The notes under the pieces were generated by a model. It did no database searches. It had not been told where the DNA came from and saw only the letters and a program-made list of their open reading frames with translations. The translations under genes and the position numbers were made by a program. This document shows, in pieces, positions 27,384-37,364 of a stretch of DNA of 64,000 nt. The DNA is from Allomuricauda sp. M10 (GTDB taxonomy: Bacteria; Bacteroidota; Bacteroidia; Flavobacteriales; Flavobacteriaceae): the NCBI RefSeq assembly GCF_020782875.1, contig NZ_JAJGBN010000001.1, forward strand, positions 1,029,095 through 1,093,094. Direction: 5' to 3'. How positions within the stretch are numbered: position 1 is the stretch's first letter; the number at the start of each line of letters is the position of its first letter.

Positions 27384-28301
27384 TCAGTCAGCCAACCGTC
27401 CAATAACCTCCTTGCTGAACTCCGCTGGCACCTTGTTCTTGTGCTTCCAGCGTTTGTGGGTCCAGAAGTAATATTCGGGCGCTTCGTAAATGGATGCTTC
27501 CGTTTCCTTTAAAAAGGCATCCGTGATTTTATAGTCTTCGACCTCGGAGGGGTTTTCGGAAAGAATTTTGAAGGTGCCTTCATAATACCCTCTTTTCTTT
27601 TTGCGGATTCTAAGATATACCGGGATAATATTATTTGCTTTGCAGATTTCTTCCCCGCCAACGTGCACAGGAACCGTTATACCCATAAATTCAGTCCAAT
27701 ATTTGGCCCTTCCCAACATAGGGGATTGATCACTTATGATGCCCACCATTAATAGTTCATTACTTTCTTTAGCGGCCTTAAGGATTTTTCTGGATTCTTT
27801 GGTGGAAATCAATTGAGTGTTGAATTTGCCTCGTATTTTTCGTATCAATCTATCAAAATACTTGTTCTGTATCTTTTGATAGATGCCGTAACCCTTGGAT
27901 TTTATCTGAAGGTTCAAAGATAGTACCCATTCCCAGCTGGCATAATGGGGTAGCATGAGCATGGTATTTATGCCCTGGTCTTCGAGGTTGTTCAATATTT
28001 CGATGTTGGTGACGGTAAATCGTTTCTGGATTTCTTTTTTACTTATCCCCATTGTCTTGATCATCTCCAAGAACATATCGCACATATGTCGATAGAACTT
28101 TTTCTCAATGGCAAGTCGTTCTTCTTCTGATTTATTTGGAAAAACAAGTGCCAAGTTGTTGCGAACCACTTTTTTACGATACCCGACCACATGGTATAGC
28201 AATACATAGATGCCGTCCGACAAAAAATAAATGATTTTGAACGGAAGTCGGGATACTAGCCAAAGCAGGGGATAAGCGAGGATATAAACTAACAGTTGCA
28301 T
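27384..28301 (-). CDS. Lipid A biosynthesis-type lysophospholipid acyltransferase (LpxL/HtrB family)
   Basis: 305 residues. A membrane-associated acyltransferase: the HxxxxE catalytic motif is His119 to Glu124 in PHYASWEW, near a hydrophobic N-terminus, with later GIISDQSP and GGEEICKANNIIPVYLRI blocks that match the LpxL family. It would transfer a secondary acyl chain onto lipid A precursors or another lysophospholipid. It is divergent from the rhomboid gene, and both share a palindromic promoter region at 28318-28335. Confidence 0.9.
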   Translation of the reverse strand: MQLLVYILAYPLLWLVSRLPFKIIYFLSDGIYVLLYHVVGYRKKVVRNNLALVFPNKSEEERLAIEKKFYRHMCDMFLEMIKTMGISKKEIQKRFTVTNIEILNNLEDQGINTMLMLPHYASWEWVLSLNLQIKSKGYGIYQKIQNKYFDRLIRKIRGKFNTQLISTKESRKILKAAKESNELLMVGIISDQSPMLGRAKYWTEFMGITVPVHVGGEEICKANNIIPVYLRIRKKKRGYYEGTFKILSENPSEVEDYKITDAFLKETEASIYEAPEYYFWTHKRWKHKNKVPAEFSKEVIGRLAD

Positions 28302-28317
28302 GCACTTTTCTTGTGTG

Positions 28318-28335
28318 CAAATATAGCTATATTTG
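28318..28335. promoter_or_regulatory. Overlapping divergent -7 elements in an 18-bp palindrome
   Basis: CAAATATAGCTATATTTG is a perfect palindrome holding TATATTTG, an exact Bacteroidota -7 box, on each strand (28328-28335 plus, 28325-28318 minus). The two face away toward the rhomboid gene and the acyltransferase gene. No clear -33 at standard distance is seen on either side. Confidence 0.65.
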
Positions 28336-28353
28336 AAACCAAACGTTTATGTA

Positions 28354-29004
28354 ATGGTCAATTTGCACATCGCTACCATAGCCATCATGGCTGCCAATGT
28401 CCTCGTCTCGATAAGGGGATTCAGTGATTCAGGATTTTTTGATAGGTACAAGTTCCAAATCAACGCTATCAGGGCCGGTCAAAAGGAACGTATGGCAACT
28501 TCTGGGTTTTTACATGTGGATATCTCCCATTTGTTTTTCAATATGTTCACCCTATATTTTTTTGCCAATGTGGTGATAAGCTGGTTCGGGCCTGCTAAAT
28601 TCTTGATCATTTATTTTGTGAGTTTGATAGGAGGGAGTTTATTGGCCCTTTTCTTTCATAAAGATGAACCATATTACAGCGCAGTTGGGGCAAGTGGTGC
28701 GGTCACCGGGATTTTGTATGCAGCCATTTTGTTGAATCCTGACATGCAATTGGGCATCATGTTCATCCCAATACCGTTGCCGGCCTATGTTTTGGGTATT
28801 GCGTATTTGCTTTATTCCATTTATGGAATGAAAAGCAGATTAGGAAACATTGGGCATACCGCTCACTTTGGTGGGGCCATTGGCGGTTTTGCCACCACAT
28901 TATTGTTCAAACCAGAACTGTTGGTGACGGATACCTGGATCGTGATCTTGTTGGCCATTCCCATCATCATATTGTTCGTGCTCGAAAAATTGGGCAAGAT
29001 CTAA
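28354..29004 (+). CDS. Rhomboid family intramembrane serine protease
   Basis: 216 residues, a six-helix inner-membrane protease. The catalytic dyad is Ser114 in GASGAVTGI and His171 in HTAHFGGAIGG; His59 and Asn63 in HLFFNMFT form the oxyanion region. It cleaves transmembrane substrates near their N-terminal ends. I chose ATG 28354; a TTG at 28333 adds seven residues but overlaps the -7 box. Divergent from the lipid A acyltransferase, and terminated by a strong hairpin 7 bp after the stop. Confidence 0.9.
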   Translation: MVNLHIATIAIMAANVLVSIRGFSDSGFFDRYKFQINAIRAGQKERMATSGFLHVDISHLFFNMFTLYFFANVVISWFGPAKFLIIYFVSLIGGSLLALFFHKDEPYYSAVGASGAVTGILYAAILLNPDMQLGIMFIPIPLPAYVLGIAYLLYSIYGMKSRLGNIGHTAHFGGAIGGFATTLLFKPELLVTDTWIVILLAIPIIILFVLEKLGKI

Positions 29005-29010
29005 ACAAAA

Positions 29011-29040
29011 AAAGCCTGGGCAGTACCCAGGCTTTTTTTG
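29011..29040. terminator. Rho-independent terminator
   Basis: A 10-bp perfect stem (29011-29020 with 29026-29035), CAGTA loop and a seven-T run, between the rhomboid gene and the convergent TlpA-like gene. The preceding A run lets it act in both directions. Confidence 0.9.
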
Positions 29041-29056
29041 TAAAGTTGTTTTGTGC

Positions 29057-30172
29057 TTAGTTGAGCATTTCCGCTACTTTTTCCTCAAGAGCGGAACCTC
29101 TAAGGTCGCGAGCTACAATAACCCCTTTTTCATCCAATAGAAAAGCGGCTGGAATAGCGTTGATATTATACATTTGGGCAATAGGATCGTTGAACCTCTG
29201 TAGGTTGGAAATATGGTTCCAAGCCAAACCATCGGATTCAATGGCACCTTTCCAAGCGTCTGCTTGGGTGTCCAAAGAAACACCGATCACATTAAAACCT
29301 TTGTCGTGGTATTTGTTGTATACCGCTACGATATTTGGATTTTCGGCACGGCAAGGTCTGCACCAAGCGGCCCAAAAGTCAACCAAGGTCAGTTTGGAAT
29401 TTCCGGTTACGTCGCTTAAAGCCAATTGATCACCATTGGGAGTTGGGGCCGAAAAGTCAGGGGCAACATCCCCAACCTCGGTGGATTTCATTTTATCCAA
29501 CTGCTCCTGTATCTTTTTACCGGGTTCGGTCGCCTTGATTTCTGGAGTTAGGTTGTCAAAGATCTCCCTAACCTCGTTCAACGGAATTGCTTTAGTGCCC
29601 ATCAAATTGCCAACAATCAATACAGAGATTAATGCACCTGGATTTTCTTTGGCATAATTTACGTTGAAGTTTTTGGCTTCTTCCTGAAATTCAATGAATT
29701 CCTCACGAAGTGCGGTAACGGTGGCAGTATCTTGCTTTTGTGCAGCCATGCGCATATCGTTTTGCATGGACATGGCCCTTTCCGACAGTTTTCTGGATTC
29801 GGTTAAAAAATCCATGAACATATCGTTTTGCTCCGTTCCTTTAATTTTGGCGAATGCGATACTGTCTTTTTGGAATTCCACTTCAATATCTCCATTTTCA
29901 AGCACTACGGGTACATTGCCACGAACCTGATCTACAAAAATGTAGTGTAGTTTAGGTTCGGATTGTGCGCCTGTAAAGGTGAATACCCCATTTTCAACAG
30001 TGGTTGTGTCAATGTCAATCAACTGGTTAAGGGAGTCGGTGGTTTTCAAGAATATTTTAAGTCCGTTCTCCGGTTCACCGGATATGGTTCCACTTACTGT
30101 GTACCCATCGGATTTTGAACTGCATGATGCCAATACTAAAACGCCAAGTACTATGGCAACTATTTTTTTCAT
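29057..30172 (-). CDS. TlpA-like thioredoxin lipoprotein with DUF4369 domain
   Basis: 371 residues. Lipidation at Cys17 (LVLASC) anchors it to an envelope membrane. Residues about 22-120 match the DUF4369 beta-sandwich found in Bacteroidota thioredoxin-like lipoproteins; a helical linker of about 100 residues follows; the thioredoxin domain (about 233-371) has the active site WCRPC, Cys271 and Cys274, and a later cis-proline segment NAIPAAFLL. It probably reduces disulfides of exported proteins. Monocistronic. Confidence 0.92.
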   Translation of the reverse strand: MKKIVAIVLGVLVLASCSSKSDGYTVSGTISGEPENGLKIFLKTTDSLNQLIDIDTTTVENGVFTFTGAQSEPKLHYIFVDQVRGNVPVVLENGDIEVEFQKDSIAFAKIKGTEQNDMFMDFLTESRKLSERAMSMQNDMRMAAQKQDTATVTALREEFIEFQEEAKNFNVNYAKENPGALISVLIVGNLMGTKAIPLNEVREIFDNLTPEIKATEPGKKIQEQLDKMKSTEVGDVAPDFSAPTPNGDQLALSDVTGNSKLTLVDFWAAWCRPCRAENPNIVAVYNKYHDKGFNVIGVSLDTQADAWKGAIESDGLAWNHISNLQRFNDPIAQMYNINAIPAAFLLDEKGVIVARDLRGSALEEKVAEMLN

Positions 30173-30220
30173 TTCACAAAGTTTAAGGTGCTAAGGTATT
30201 GATTCCATATGGCATAAAAA

Positions 30221-30249
30221 AACCCTTGGCTCACTAAGAACCAAGGGTT
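30221..30249 (-). terminator. Rho-independent terminator of the beta-barrel gene
   Basis: A 9-bp stem (30221-30229 with 30241-30249) followed on the minus strand by an eight-T run. It lies 21 bp after the stop of the gene ending at 30270. Confidence 0.85.
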
Positions 30250-30269
30250 ATGATCTTTTAAGTCTTTAT

Positions 30270-30767
30270 TTAGAATTGGTATCTGATGCCCAGGGCAATA
30301 TCAAAATCAAAGTCATTGTCGAAGCCGTCATACCCGATTAGACCAATTTCTGGCCTGAAATCCAAGGATATCAACAATGGAATGTCGAAGTTGTATTCTA
30401 CACCGATATCACCGGCGGCAAAAACAAAAAGACCATCATTGTCATCGTCAAAATTGGGGTTGGGTTCAAAATCAACACTTCCCAATCCACCACCAACACC
30501 GTAGAACCAATTGAAATTGCCATCCAACGGACGCACCCATTGGTACACGCCGGTCAATTTGAAGGCGTCAAAATCGCGGCTATCGCGCCATCCAAGGTCG
30601 AACTCAACGCGATTGGAACTACCAACGGATTTTTGATATGAGATTTCTGCTCCAAATCCATCGCTGTCGCCCAAACGGAGACCAAGTGCATGTTCGGAAA
30701 TTTCCTGTGCGCTAAGGCTAGCTGTTACAAACAAAAAAAGCGCTGCAAATAATGTGGTAAACTTCAT
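30270..30767 (-). CDS. Small outer-membrane beta-barrel protein
   Basis: 165 residues. A signal peptide ends at LSAQ (about 18-21) and the rest has alternating strands (YQKSVGSSNRVEFDLGWRDS, FYGVGGGLG, IALGIRYQF) and a terminal phenylalanine, typical of an eight-stranded barrel for outer-membrane insertion by BAM. Asp-rich loops (NFDDDNDG and FDNDFDFD) may bind calcium. Start ATG 30767 is chosen because it begins the signal peptide; an upstream ATG at 30809 adds 14 residues without signal character. Function unknown. Confidence 0.8.
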   Translation of the reverse strand: MKFTTLFAALFLFVTASLSAQEISEHALGLRLGDSDGFGAEISYQKSVGSSNRVEFDLGWRDSRDFDAFKLTGVYQWVRPLDGNFNWFYGVGGGLGSVDFEPNPNFDDDNDGLFVFAAGDIGVEYNFDIPLLISLDFRPEIGLIGYDGFDNDFDFDIALGIRYQF

Positions 30768-30832
30768 GTGTTTCTCTTTTAAGTTAAAAATTAGAGATAG
30801 TTTTGTCATAGATTTACGTTACAAAAACCATT

Positions 30833-33772
30833 TTGGTTCCCAAAAAGTATTCCAAATTGAATAAAAAGTTGTTAAACCAGCTAGCTGAAAGTCTTGCAGG
30901 CGAACTTTTGGTGGACGATTTGAGCAGGGCTCTTTATGCCACCGATGCCTCTGTTTATCGCAAATTGCCTTTGGGAGTTTGCTATCCCAAGAACAAAGAT
31001 GACATTAAAAAATTGATTGGTTTTGCCAACGAACATAAAATTGGATTGATCCCAAGAACCGCGGGAACCTCATTGGCAGGTCAATGCGTGGGTGAGGGTC
31101 TGGTGGTGGATGTAAGTCGGGAGTTCACCCAGATTTTAGCCTTGGATAAGGACAAAAAACAGATCACGGTTCAGCCTGGAGTGGTTCGGGATGAACTCAA
31201 CCTGTATTTAAAACCTTTCGGTCTCTTTTTTGGACCGAACACGTCTACGTCCAACAGATGTATGATCGGAGGAATGGTGGGGAACAATTCTTCGGGCACC
31301 ACTTCCATTCAATATGGGGTAACCCGTGACAAAGTGGTTTCCATGAGCTGTATTTTGGCTGATGGGAATGAAGCCTTTTTCACTTCCATTTCCAAGGAAG
31401 AATTTGAAGAAAAGAAGCAAGGTAATTCTCTTGAGGCCAAAATTTACAACACCCTTTTTGAAGAGCTTTCCAACAAGGAAACACAGGAAACTATTCTAAA
31501 AGAGTTTCCAAAACCCAGCATCCACAGAAGAAATACGGGATATGCCGTGGACGAACTTCTCAACAATAATTTGTTTGGGGATTATGAGGCCGATTTCAAC
31601 CTGTGTAAATTATTATCGGGAAGCGAGGGAACCTTAGCTTTTACTACAGAAATCACCTTGCAATTGGACGATTTGCCACCTGCATATTCTGCTATGGTGG
31701 CCACCCATTACAAAACTTTGGAGGATTGTTTAAAGGACGTTGCACCAGTGATGGGTCACAATCTCCATACCTGCGAAATGATGGACAAGGTAATCTTGGA
31801 TTGTACCAAAAATAACAGGGCGCAGCTTGTAAATCGTTTTTTTGTGGAAGGTGACCCTGCCGGTATTTTGATGCTGGAAGTGCGATCACATTCCGAAGAA
31901 AATTTACAACAACAACTGGATGGACTTTTAAAAACTATTGAAAAATCCGGGTTGAGCTATGCCAGTCCGGTATTGTATGGAGATGACATCAACAAAGCCG
32001 TTGAACTGCGAAAAGCTGGTCTTGGATTGTTGGGAAATATGGTAGGGGACCGCAAGGCAGTTGCCTGTATTGAAGATACGGCCGTTGCTTTGGAAGATCT
32101 TAAGGATTTTATCGGAGAGTTTTCCAAGATTATGGAAGAATACGGTCAAGATGCGGTGTATTATGCCCATGCAGGGGCTGGGGAACTGCATTTAAGACCT
32201 ATTCTCAACCTAAAAAAAGCAGAGGATGTGGTATTGTTCCGTTCCATTACCACGGATGTAGCCAAACTGACCAAAAAGTACCAAGGAAGTTTCAGTGGGG
32301 AGCATGGCGATGGTATTGTGAGGGCCGAATTTATCCCCTTGATGATAGGGGAGCAGAACTACGAGTTGTTGAAACGGGTAAAATCCCTTTTTGACCCGAA
32401 CTTGATCTTCAATCCGGGTAAAATAGTGGATGCCTACCCCATGGATGAGTCCCTTCGTTATCAAATTGACAGAGAAGAACCCAAGATCAATACCTTAATG
32501 GACTTCAGGGACAGTGAAGGCATTTTAAGGGCTGCTGAAAAATGTAATGGGAGTGGAGACTGTAGGAAGAGCCATAACATGAGTGGGGGGATGTGTCCCA
32601 GTTATCAAGCCACTAAAAATGAAAAGGATACTACTCGGGGCAGGGCCAATACCCTTCGGGAGTTTTTGACCCATTCCGAAAAAACCAATCGGTTTGACCA
32701 TAAAGAAGTAAAGGAGGCCTTCGACCTGTGTTTGAGTTGTAAGGCATGTGCAAGTGAATGTCCCAGTAATGTGGATATCGCCACCTTAAAAGCTGAGTTT
32801 CTGTACCATTACCAAGAAGCGAACGGGTATCCGCTAAGAAGCAAACTGTTTGCCTATAACACCCAGCTCAATGCTTTGGGAAGCAAAATCCCAGGAATTA
32901 CTAATGCTATTTACAAGTCAAAATCCTTGGGAGGACTGTTGAAAAAAGTCTCAGGAGTAGCTCAGGAACGTTATCTGCCCAGTGTGCATCGGTTTAATTT
33001 TGAAAAACATCTCCAGGAATACCGAACCAAACACATCGACCTTTCCAAAAAAAGGGTAGTGCTCTATGTGGATGAGTTTGTGAAGTATTTGGATATAGAA
33101 GTAGGTAAAGACGCCATTGAATTGCTTTGTTCTTTGGGGTATGATGTGCAACTTTTTTATGCAGAAAGCGGCAGGACTTATTTATCCAAAGGGTTTTTGA
33201 AGCAGGCCAAGAAATTGGTGGCCAAGAACATGGAAAGTCTTAAACCTTATCTTGATGACAATTTAGTGATTGTAGGTCTGGAACCTTCCGCGATCCTTTC
33301 TTTTAGGGATGAATACCAGCGGCTACATGAGGATAAAGAGGTGTTGGACAAATTGGCAGGCAAATCCTTTTTGATCGAAGAATTCTTGGCTTCTGAGATA
33401 GCTGCAGGACAAATCAACTCTGATAGCTTTACGGACGAGGAACGTACGATCAAAATTCATAGCCATTGCCATCAAAAAGCGTTGAGCAACCAAAAAGTGA
33501 CTTTTGACGTGTTGAATCTGCCAAAAAATTATAAGGTATCCATTATAGCCTCAGGTTGTTGTGGAATGGCGGGCTCCTTCGGATATGAAAAGGAACATTA
33601 TGAAACCAGTATGAAAGTAGGAGGTCTAAAATTGTTCCCAGCTATCAGCAAAAGCGGTAAAGAGGTCATTATTGCCGCAAATGGAACAAGTTGTAGACAC
33701 CAGATCAAGGATGGCACGGAAAGGGAAGCGGAGCATCCTGTCTCAATCTTGAGGAAAGCTTTGGTCGTCTAG
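30833..33772 (+). CDS. FAD-linked oxidoreductase with Fe-S domain (GlcD/GlpC-like fusion)
   Basis: 979 residues. The FAD-binding PCMH fold is at about 30-270 (PRTAGTSLAGQCVGEGLVVD, then GGMVGNNSSG), an FAD-oxidase C-terminal domain to about 530, then 4Fe-4S cysteines in CNGSGDCRKS near 570 and CLSCKACASEC near 633, and a heterodisulfide-reductase-type CCG domain near 907 (SGCCGMAGSFG). Such fusions oxidise D-lactate or glycolate-type 2-hydroxy acids and feed electrons to the respiratory chain. No ATG is available near the start; TTG 30833 is the best candidate. The last 30 bp overlap the convergent LpxH-like gene. Confidence 0.88.
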   Translation: MVPKKYSKLNKKLLNQLAESLAGELLVDDLSRALYATDASVYRKLPLGVCYPKNKDDIKKLIGFANEHKIGLIPRTAGTSLAGQCVGEGLVVDVSREFTQILALDKDKKQITVQPGVVRDELNLYLKPFGLFFGPNTSTSNRCMIGGMVGNNSSGTTSIQYGVTRDKVVSMSCILADGNEAFFTSISKEEFEEKKQGNSLEAKIYNTLFEELSNKETQETILKEFPKPSIHRRNTGYAVDELLNNNLFGDYEADFNLCKLLSGSEGTLAFTTEITLQLDDLPPAYSAMVATHYKTLEDCLKDVAPVMGHNLHTCEMMDKVILDCTKNNRAQLVNRFFVEGDPAGILMLEVRSHSEENLQQQLDGLLKTIEKSGLSYASPVLYGDDINKAVELRKAGLGLLGNMVGDRKAVACIEDTAVALEDLKDFIGEFSKIMEEYGQDAVYYAHAGAGELHLRPILNLKKAEDVVLFRSITTDVAKLTKKYQGSFSGEHGDGIVRAEFIPLMIGEQNYELLKRVKSLFDPNLIFNPGKIVDAYPMDESLRYQIDREEPKINTLMDFRDSEGILRAAEKCNGSGDCRKSHNMSGGMCPSYQATKNEKDTTRGRANTLREFLTHSEKTNRFDHKEVKEAFDLCLSCKACASECPSNVDIATLKAEFLYHYQEANGYPLRSKLFAYNTQLNALGSKIPGITNAIYKSKSLGGLLKKVSGVAQERYLPSVHRFNFEKHLQEYRTKHIDLSKKRVVLYVDEFVKYLDIEVGKDAIELLCSLGYDVQLFYAESGRTYLSKGFLKQAKKLVAKNMESLKPYLDDNLVIVGLEPSAILSFRDEYQRLHEDKEVLDKLAGKSFLIEEFLASEIAAGQINSDSFTDEERTIKIHSHCHQKALSNQKVTFDVLNLPKNYKVSIIASGCCGMAGSFGYEKEHYETSMKVGGLKLFPAISKSGKEVIIAANGTSCRHQIKDGTEREAEHPVSILRKALVV

Positions 33773-34681
33773 GCTTTTGGGTTTGATGTTTTCCTCTTCT
33801 TCCTCAAAAAAATCATTTGTAACATCCTCAATGTCAATATCCTTATCGGTGATGGAAGCAATGAGTTCGTTCATGTCCATTTCTTTCAGGTCTTCGTCCA
33901 CAAAGAAAGGAGAAAGCTTGTCGTGGTTATAATGATAGATTTTCCAACGCTTGAAGGAATATTCCAAGGCGGTCAGGTTTTCAACCCAATCCCCTGAATT
34001 CAGGTAAATACAACTACCGTTTTTGTTCTCGTACACTTCCTTTTTGGGTTGATGGATGTGTCCGCAGATCACGTAGTCGTATTCATTTTCTATAGCCAAC
34101 TCGGCCGCTGTTTTTTCAAAATTATTGATGTACTTAACTGCACTTTTCACGCTGTTCTTGATGCGTTTGGATAGGGAATATTTCTCTCGCCCCATCTTTA
34201 CTAAACACCAATTGATGATGCTGTTGATCAAAATTAGAAGGTCGTAACCGTACCCGCCCAGTTTAGCCAGCCATTTGGCATTTTGGATGGAAACATCGAA
34301 TACATCACCATGAAAAATCCAAGCCTTTTTGCCATCTAGGTTCAAGACCAGTTTGTTCATGATCTTAAAATTGCCCATTGAAGTATCACTGAACTTACGG
34401 AGCATTTCATCATGATTTCCAGTGATATAGTAAATCTCGGTACCTTTGGAGGCCATCCCGATGATTTTGCGAAGGACCTTTAAATGGGAGGGGGGGAAAT
34501 ACCGTTTGCTAAATTGCCAAATATCAATAATGTCCCCGTTTAAAATCAGCTTTTTGGGCTGTATGCTATTGAGATAAGCGATCAGTTCATCGGCATGGCA
34601 ACCGTAGGTTCCCAAATGCACATCTGAAATGACGGCCAATTCTATCTTCCTTTTTTTCAATCGTTGAGGGTTTAAATGCAA
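33743..34681 (-). CDS. UDP-2,3-diacylglucosamine diphosphatase-like metallophosphoesterase
   Basis: 312 residues of the calcineurin-like phosphoesterase fold. Metal-binding motifs are SDVHLG (Asp20, His22), NGDIIDIW, GNHDE, HGD and CGHIHQP. The sequence resembles the LpxH-type enzymes that cut UDP-diacylglucosamine to lipid X in lipid A synthesis, but the C-terminal tail is longer and ends acidic (EEEEEN region), so other phosphoesterase activity is possible. The only start near is TTG 34681. The 3' end overlaps the convergent FAD enzyme gene by 30 bp. Confidence 0.8.
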   Translation of the reverse strand: MHLNPQRLKKRKIELAVISDVHLGTYGCHADELIAYLNSIQPKKLILNGDIIDIWQFSKRYFPPSHLKVLRKIIGMASKGTEIYYITGNHDEMLRKFSDTSMGNFKIMNKLVLNLDGKKAWIFHGDVFDVSIQNAKWLAKLGGYGYDLLILINSIINWCLVKMGREKYSLSKRIKNSVKSAVKYINNFEKTAAELAIENEYDYVICGHIHQPKKEVYENKNGSCIYLNSGDWVENLTALEYSFKRWKIYHYNHDKLSPFFVDEDLKEMDMNELIASITDKDIDIEDVTNDFFEEEEENIKPKSLDDQSFPQD

Positions 34682-34856
34682 AATAAACTGGTAGGAATAA
34701 ATTGAAAATCAATTTCAAATCATTAATACATGACATTATTGTTAAAAAATCATCATCGCCAATTCCATTATGTTACAATAACATTAAGTGGTTCAGGGGT
34801 TTTTCAGTTTGCTTTATAACATCTACCTTTGGAGGTATCTAAAATTTTTATACCGA

Positions 34857-35921
34857 ATGGCAGGAAATTCTTTTGGACAGCTTTTTAGGTTGACCACCTT
34901 TGGTGAATCGCATGGAAAGGCTTTGGGAGGTGTGATTGATGGTTGTCCTGCCGGATTGGAACTTGATTTGGATTTCATTCAACAGGAATTAGATCGAAGA
35001 AAACCAGGGCAGTCCGCCATTGTTACCCAAAGAAAGGAACCTGACACGGTTGAATTTTATTCAGGTCTTTTCGAAGGCAAGACCACAGGAACGCCGATCG
35101 GATTTGCCATCCACAATACCAACCAAAAGTCCCACGACTATTCGCATATCAAAGATTCCTACCGTCCATCCCATGCGGATTATGTGTACGATCAAAAATA
35201 CGGGTTCAGGGATTATCGCGGTGGTGGACGCAGTTCTGCCCGCGAAACAGCAAGCAGGGTAGTGGCAGGTGCCATTGCCAAGCAGTTTTTAAAAGATGTC
35301 AAGATCAGCGCCTTTGTTTCCCAGGTCGGCGAATTGAAATTGGAAAAACCCTATCAAGAACTCGATTTTTCCAATATTGAATCCAACGCAGTCAGGTGCC
35401 CGGATACCGAAATGGCCCAAAAGATGGAAGACTACATCAAGGCCATTAAAAAGGAAGGGGATACCATTGGCGGTGTGGTGACCTGTGTAATTCAAAATGT
35501 ACCAATCGGTCTAGGAGAACCGGTTTTTGATAAGCTCCATGCTCGAATGGGTGAGGCCATGTTGTCCATCAATGCCGTTAAGGGTTTTGAATATGGGAGT
35601 GGTTTTGCCGGAGTGGTCATGAAAGGTAGCCAACACAACGACGCCTACAATACTGACGGTACCACCCAAACCAACCGTAGCGGTGGAGTTCAGGGGGGAA
35701 TCAGCAATGGTATGGATATTTACTTCAATGTGGCCTTTAAACCGGTGGCCACCGTTTTACAGTCCTATGAAACCATCAACAAGGAGGGAGAAAAAGTGAC
35801 CGCCCAAGGTAAGGGTAGGCATGATCCCTGTGTGGTGCCGAGAGCGGTTCCCATCGTGGAAGCCATGGCAGCACTGGTTTTAGCGGACTTTTCCCTTTTG
35901 GCACGCACCAACAAAATCTAA
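34857..35921 (+). CDS. aroC: Chorismate synthase
   Basis: The last step of the shikimate pathway: 5-enolpyruvylshikimate-3-phosphate to chorismate, with reduced FMN. 354 residues with [18 protein letters not shown] at the N-terminus, the [20 protein letters not shown] block and the C-terminal [17 protein letters not shown], all family signatures. I chose ATG 34857; an open frame extends to 34788 without homology. The 175 bp upstream, AT-rich, should hold its promoter. Followed by a symporter gene 57 bp on. Confidence 0.97.
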   Translation: MAGNSFGQLFRLTTFGESHGKALGGVIDGCPAGLELDLDFIQQELDRRKPGQSAIVTQRKEPDTVEFYSGLFEGKTTGTPIGFAIHNTNQKSHDYSHIKDSYRPSHADYVYDQKYGFRDYRGGGRSSARETASRVVAGAIAKQFLKDVKISAFVSQVGELKLEKPYQELDFSNIESNAVRCPDTEMAQKMEDYIKAIKKEGDTIGGVVTCVIQNVPIGLGEPVFDKLHARMGEAMLSINAVKGFEYGSGFAGVVMKGSQHNDAYNTDGTTQTNRSGGVQGGISNGMDIYFNVAFKPVATVLQSYETINKEGEKVTAQGKGRHDPCVVPRAVPIVEAMAALVLADFSLLARTNKI

Positions 35922-35978
35922 GTTGGCATTAGGTGGTTTCCTAGCAAAAAAGTAACTTACTGCCATTAAAACCAACTT

Positions 35979-37286
35979 ATGAAAAAACTGGAATTACACT
36001 GGCGCATCCTTATTGGTATGGCCTTGGGTGTTTTGTTTGCGTTGTTAATGGTTCAATTTGAATGGGGTCCCAAACTCGTTGCGGATTGGATCAAGCCTTT
36101 TGGCAATATTTTCATCAACTCCTTAAAACTTATTGCAGTTCCCTTGATTTTGGCCTCCTTGATCAAAGGGGTCTCTGATTTGAAGGATATTTCCAAACTA
36201 TCCAAAATGGGAGGTAGGACCATTGGAATCTACATCCTTACCACGGTTATTGCCGTTTCCATTGGTTTGATGGTTGTAAACATTGTAAAACCTGGTAATT
36301 CCATCACAGAGGAAACCCGTAATGAACTGGTTGAAAATTATAAAGGTGATGCGGATTCCATCAAATCCAAAGCAGATAAACAAAAGGAAGCCGGACCTTT
36401 ACAGGCATTGGAGGATTTGGTTCCCAGTAATATTTTTATGGCTGCTAGCGATAACGGTAACATGCTCCAAGTTATCTTCTTTGCCATATTTTTCGGTATT
36501 GGATTGATCTTGATTCCAGAAGAACAGGCCACCCCTGTCAAAAAATTCTTTGACGGGTTCAACGAGGTCATCTTAAAGCTCATCGATATCATTATGCTGG
36601 CAGCACCTTATGGCGTTTTTGCCTTGTTGGCGGCATTGGTGGTGGAATCACCAAGTTTGGACCTTTTCAAAGCTTTGGCCTGGTATGCTTTCTGCGTTGT
36701 ACTTGGACTTATTTTGATGATCAACGTCTACTTCTTGATCGTTTGGGTGTTTACCAAGAAAACTCCAGCCTTCTTCTTAAAAGGGATGTCTCCTGCCCAA
36801 TTGTTGGCATTTTCAACCAGTTCCAGTGCCGCAACCTTGCCGGTGACCATGGAAAGGGTGGAAGAGCATTTAGGTGTTGAAGAGGAAGTGACCAGTTTTG
36901 TGTTGCCGATCGGGGCGACGATCAATATGGATGGAACTAGTTTGTACCAAGCCGTTGCAGCTGTATTTATTGCCCAGGCTTTTGGTATGGATTTGAGTCT
37001 TTCTGCCCAATTGGGAATCATTGTAACGGCTACCTTGGCCTCCATAGGCAGTGCTGCCGTACCTGGAGCAGGAATGGTCATGTTGGTCATCGTTTTGGCA
37101 CAAGCAGGCATTCCAGAAGCGGGATTGGCCCTTATTTTTGCCGTGGATAGACCGTTGGATATGTGCCGGACTGTAGTCAATGTAACCGGAGACGCAACCG
37201 TATCCATGGTGGTGGCCAAATCAGTCGGTAAATTGGGAGAGCCCAAGGTGAAGCATTGGGACGACAATTACCATAAGGAGGCTTAA
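35979..37286 (+). CDS. Dicarboxylate/amino acid:cation symporter (DAACS family)
   Basis: 435 residues with about eight transmembrane helices and two hairpin re-entrant loops typical of GltP/DctA proteins. The serine-rich loop STSSSAATLPVT, the NMDGTSLY motif (cation and substrate site) and VPGAGMVML block are present; the C-terminal DMCRTVVNVTGDA segment contains the Asp/Arg pair that binds substrate. It imports glutamate, aspartate or C4-dicarboxylates with sodium or protons. Specificity cannot be told by sequence alone. Confidence 0.92.
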   Translation: MKKLELHWRILIGMALGVLFALLMVQFEWGPKLVADWIKPFGNIFINSLKLIAVPLILASLIKGVSDLKDISKLSKMGGRTIGIYILTTVIAVSIGLMVVNIVKPGNSITEETRNELVENYKGDADSIKSKADKQKEAGPLQALEDLVPSNIFMAASDNGNMLQVIFFAIFFGIGLILIPEEQATPVKKFFDGFNEVILKLIDIIMLAAPYGVFALLAALVVESPSLDLFKALAWYAFCVVLGLILMINVYFLIVWVFTKKTPAFFLKGMSPAQLLAFSTSSSAATLPVTMERVEEHLGVEEEVTSFVLPIGATINMDGTSLYQAVAAVFIAQAFGMDLSLSAQLGIIVTATLASIGSAAVPGAGMVMLVIVLAQAGIPEAGLALIFAVDRPLDMCRTVVNVTGDATVSMVVAKSVGKLGEPKVKHWDDNYHKEA

Positions 37287-37364
37287 ATTTCTTCAGTTTG
37301 CATGACAATAAACCTAGGTGTTTTCGTTTTTAGGAAATACTAGTGTATTTCAATTTATGTGGAT

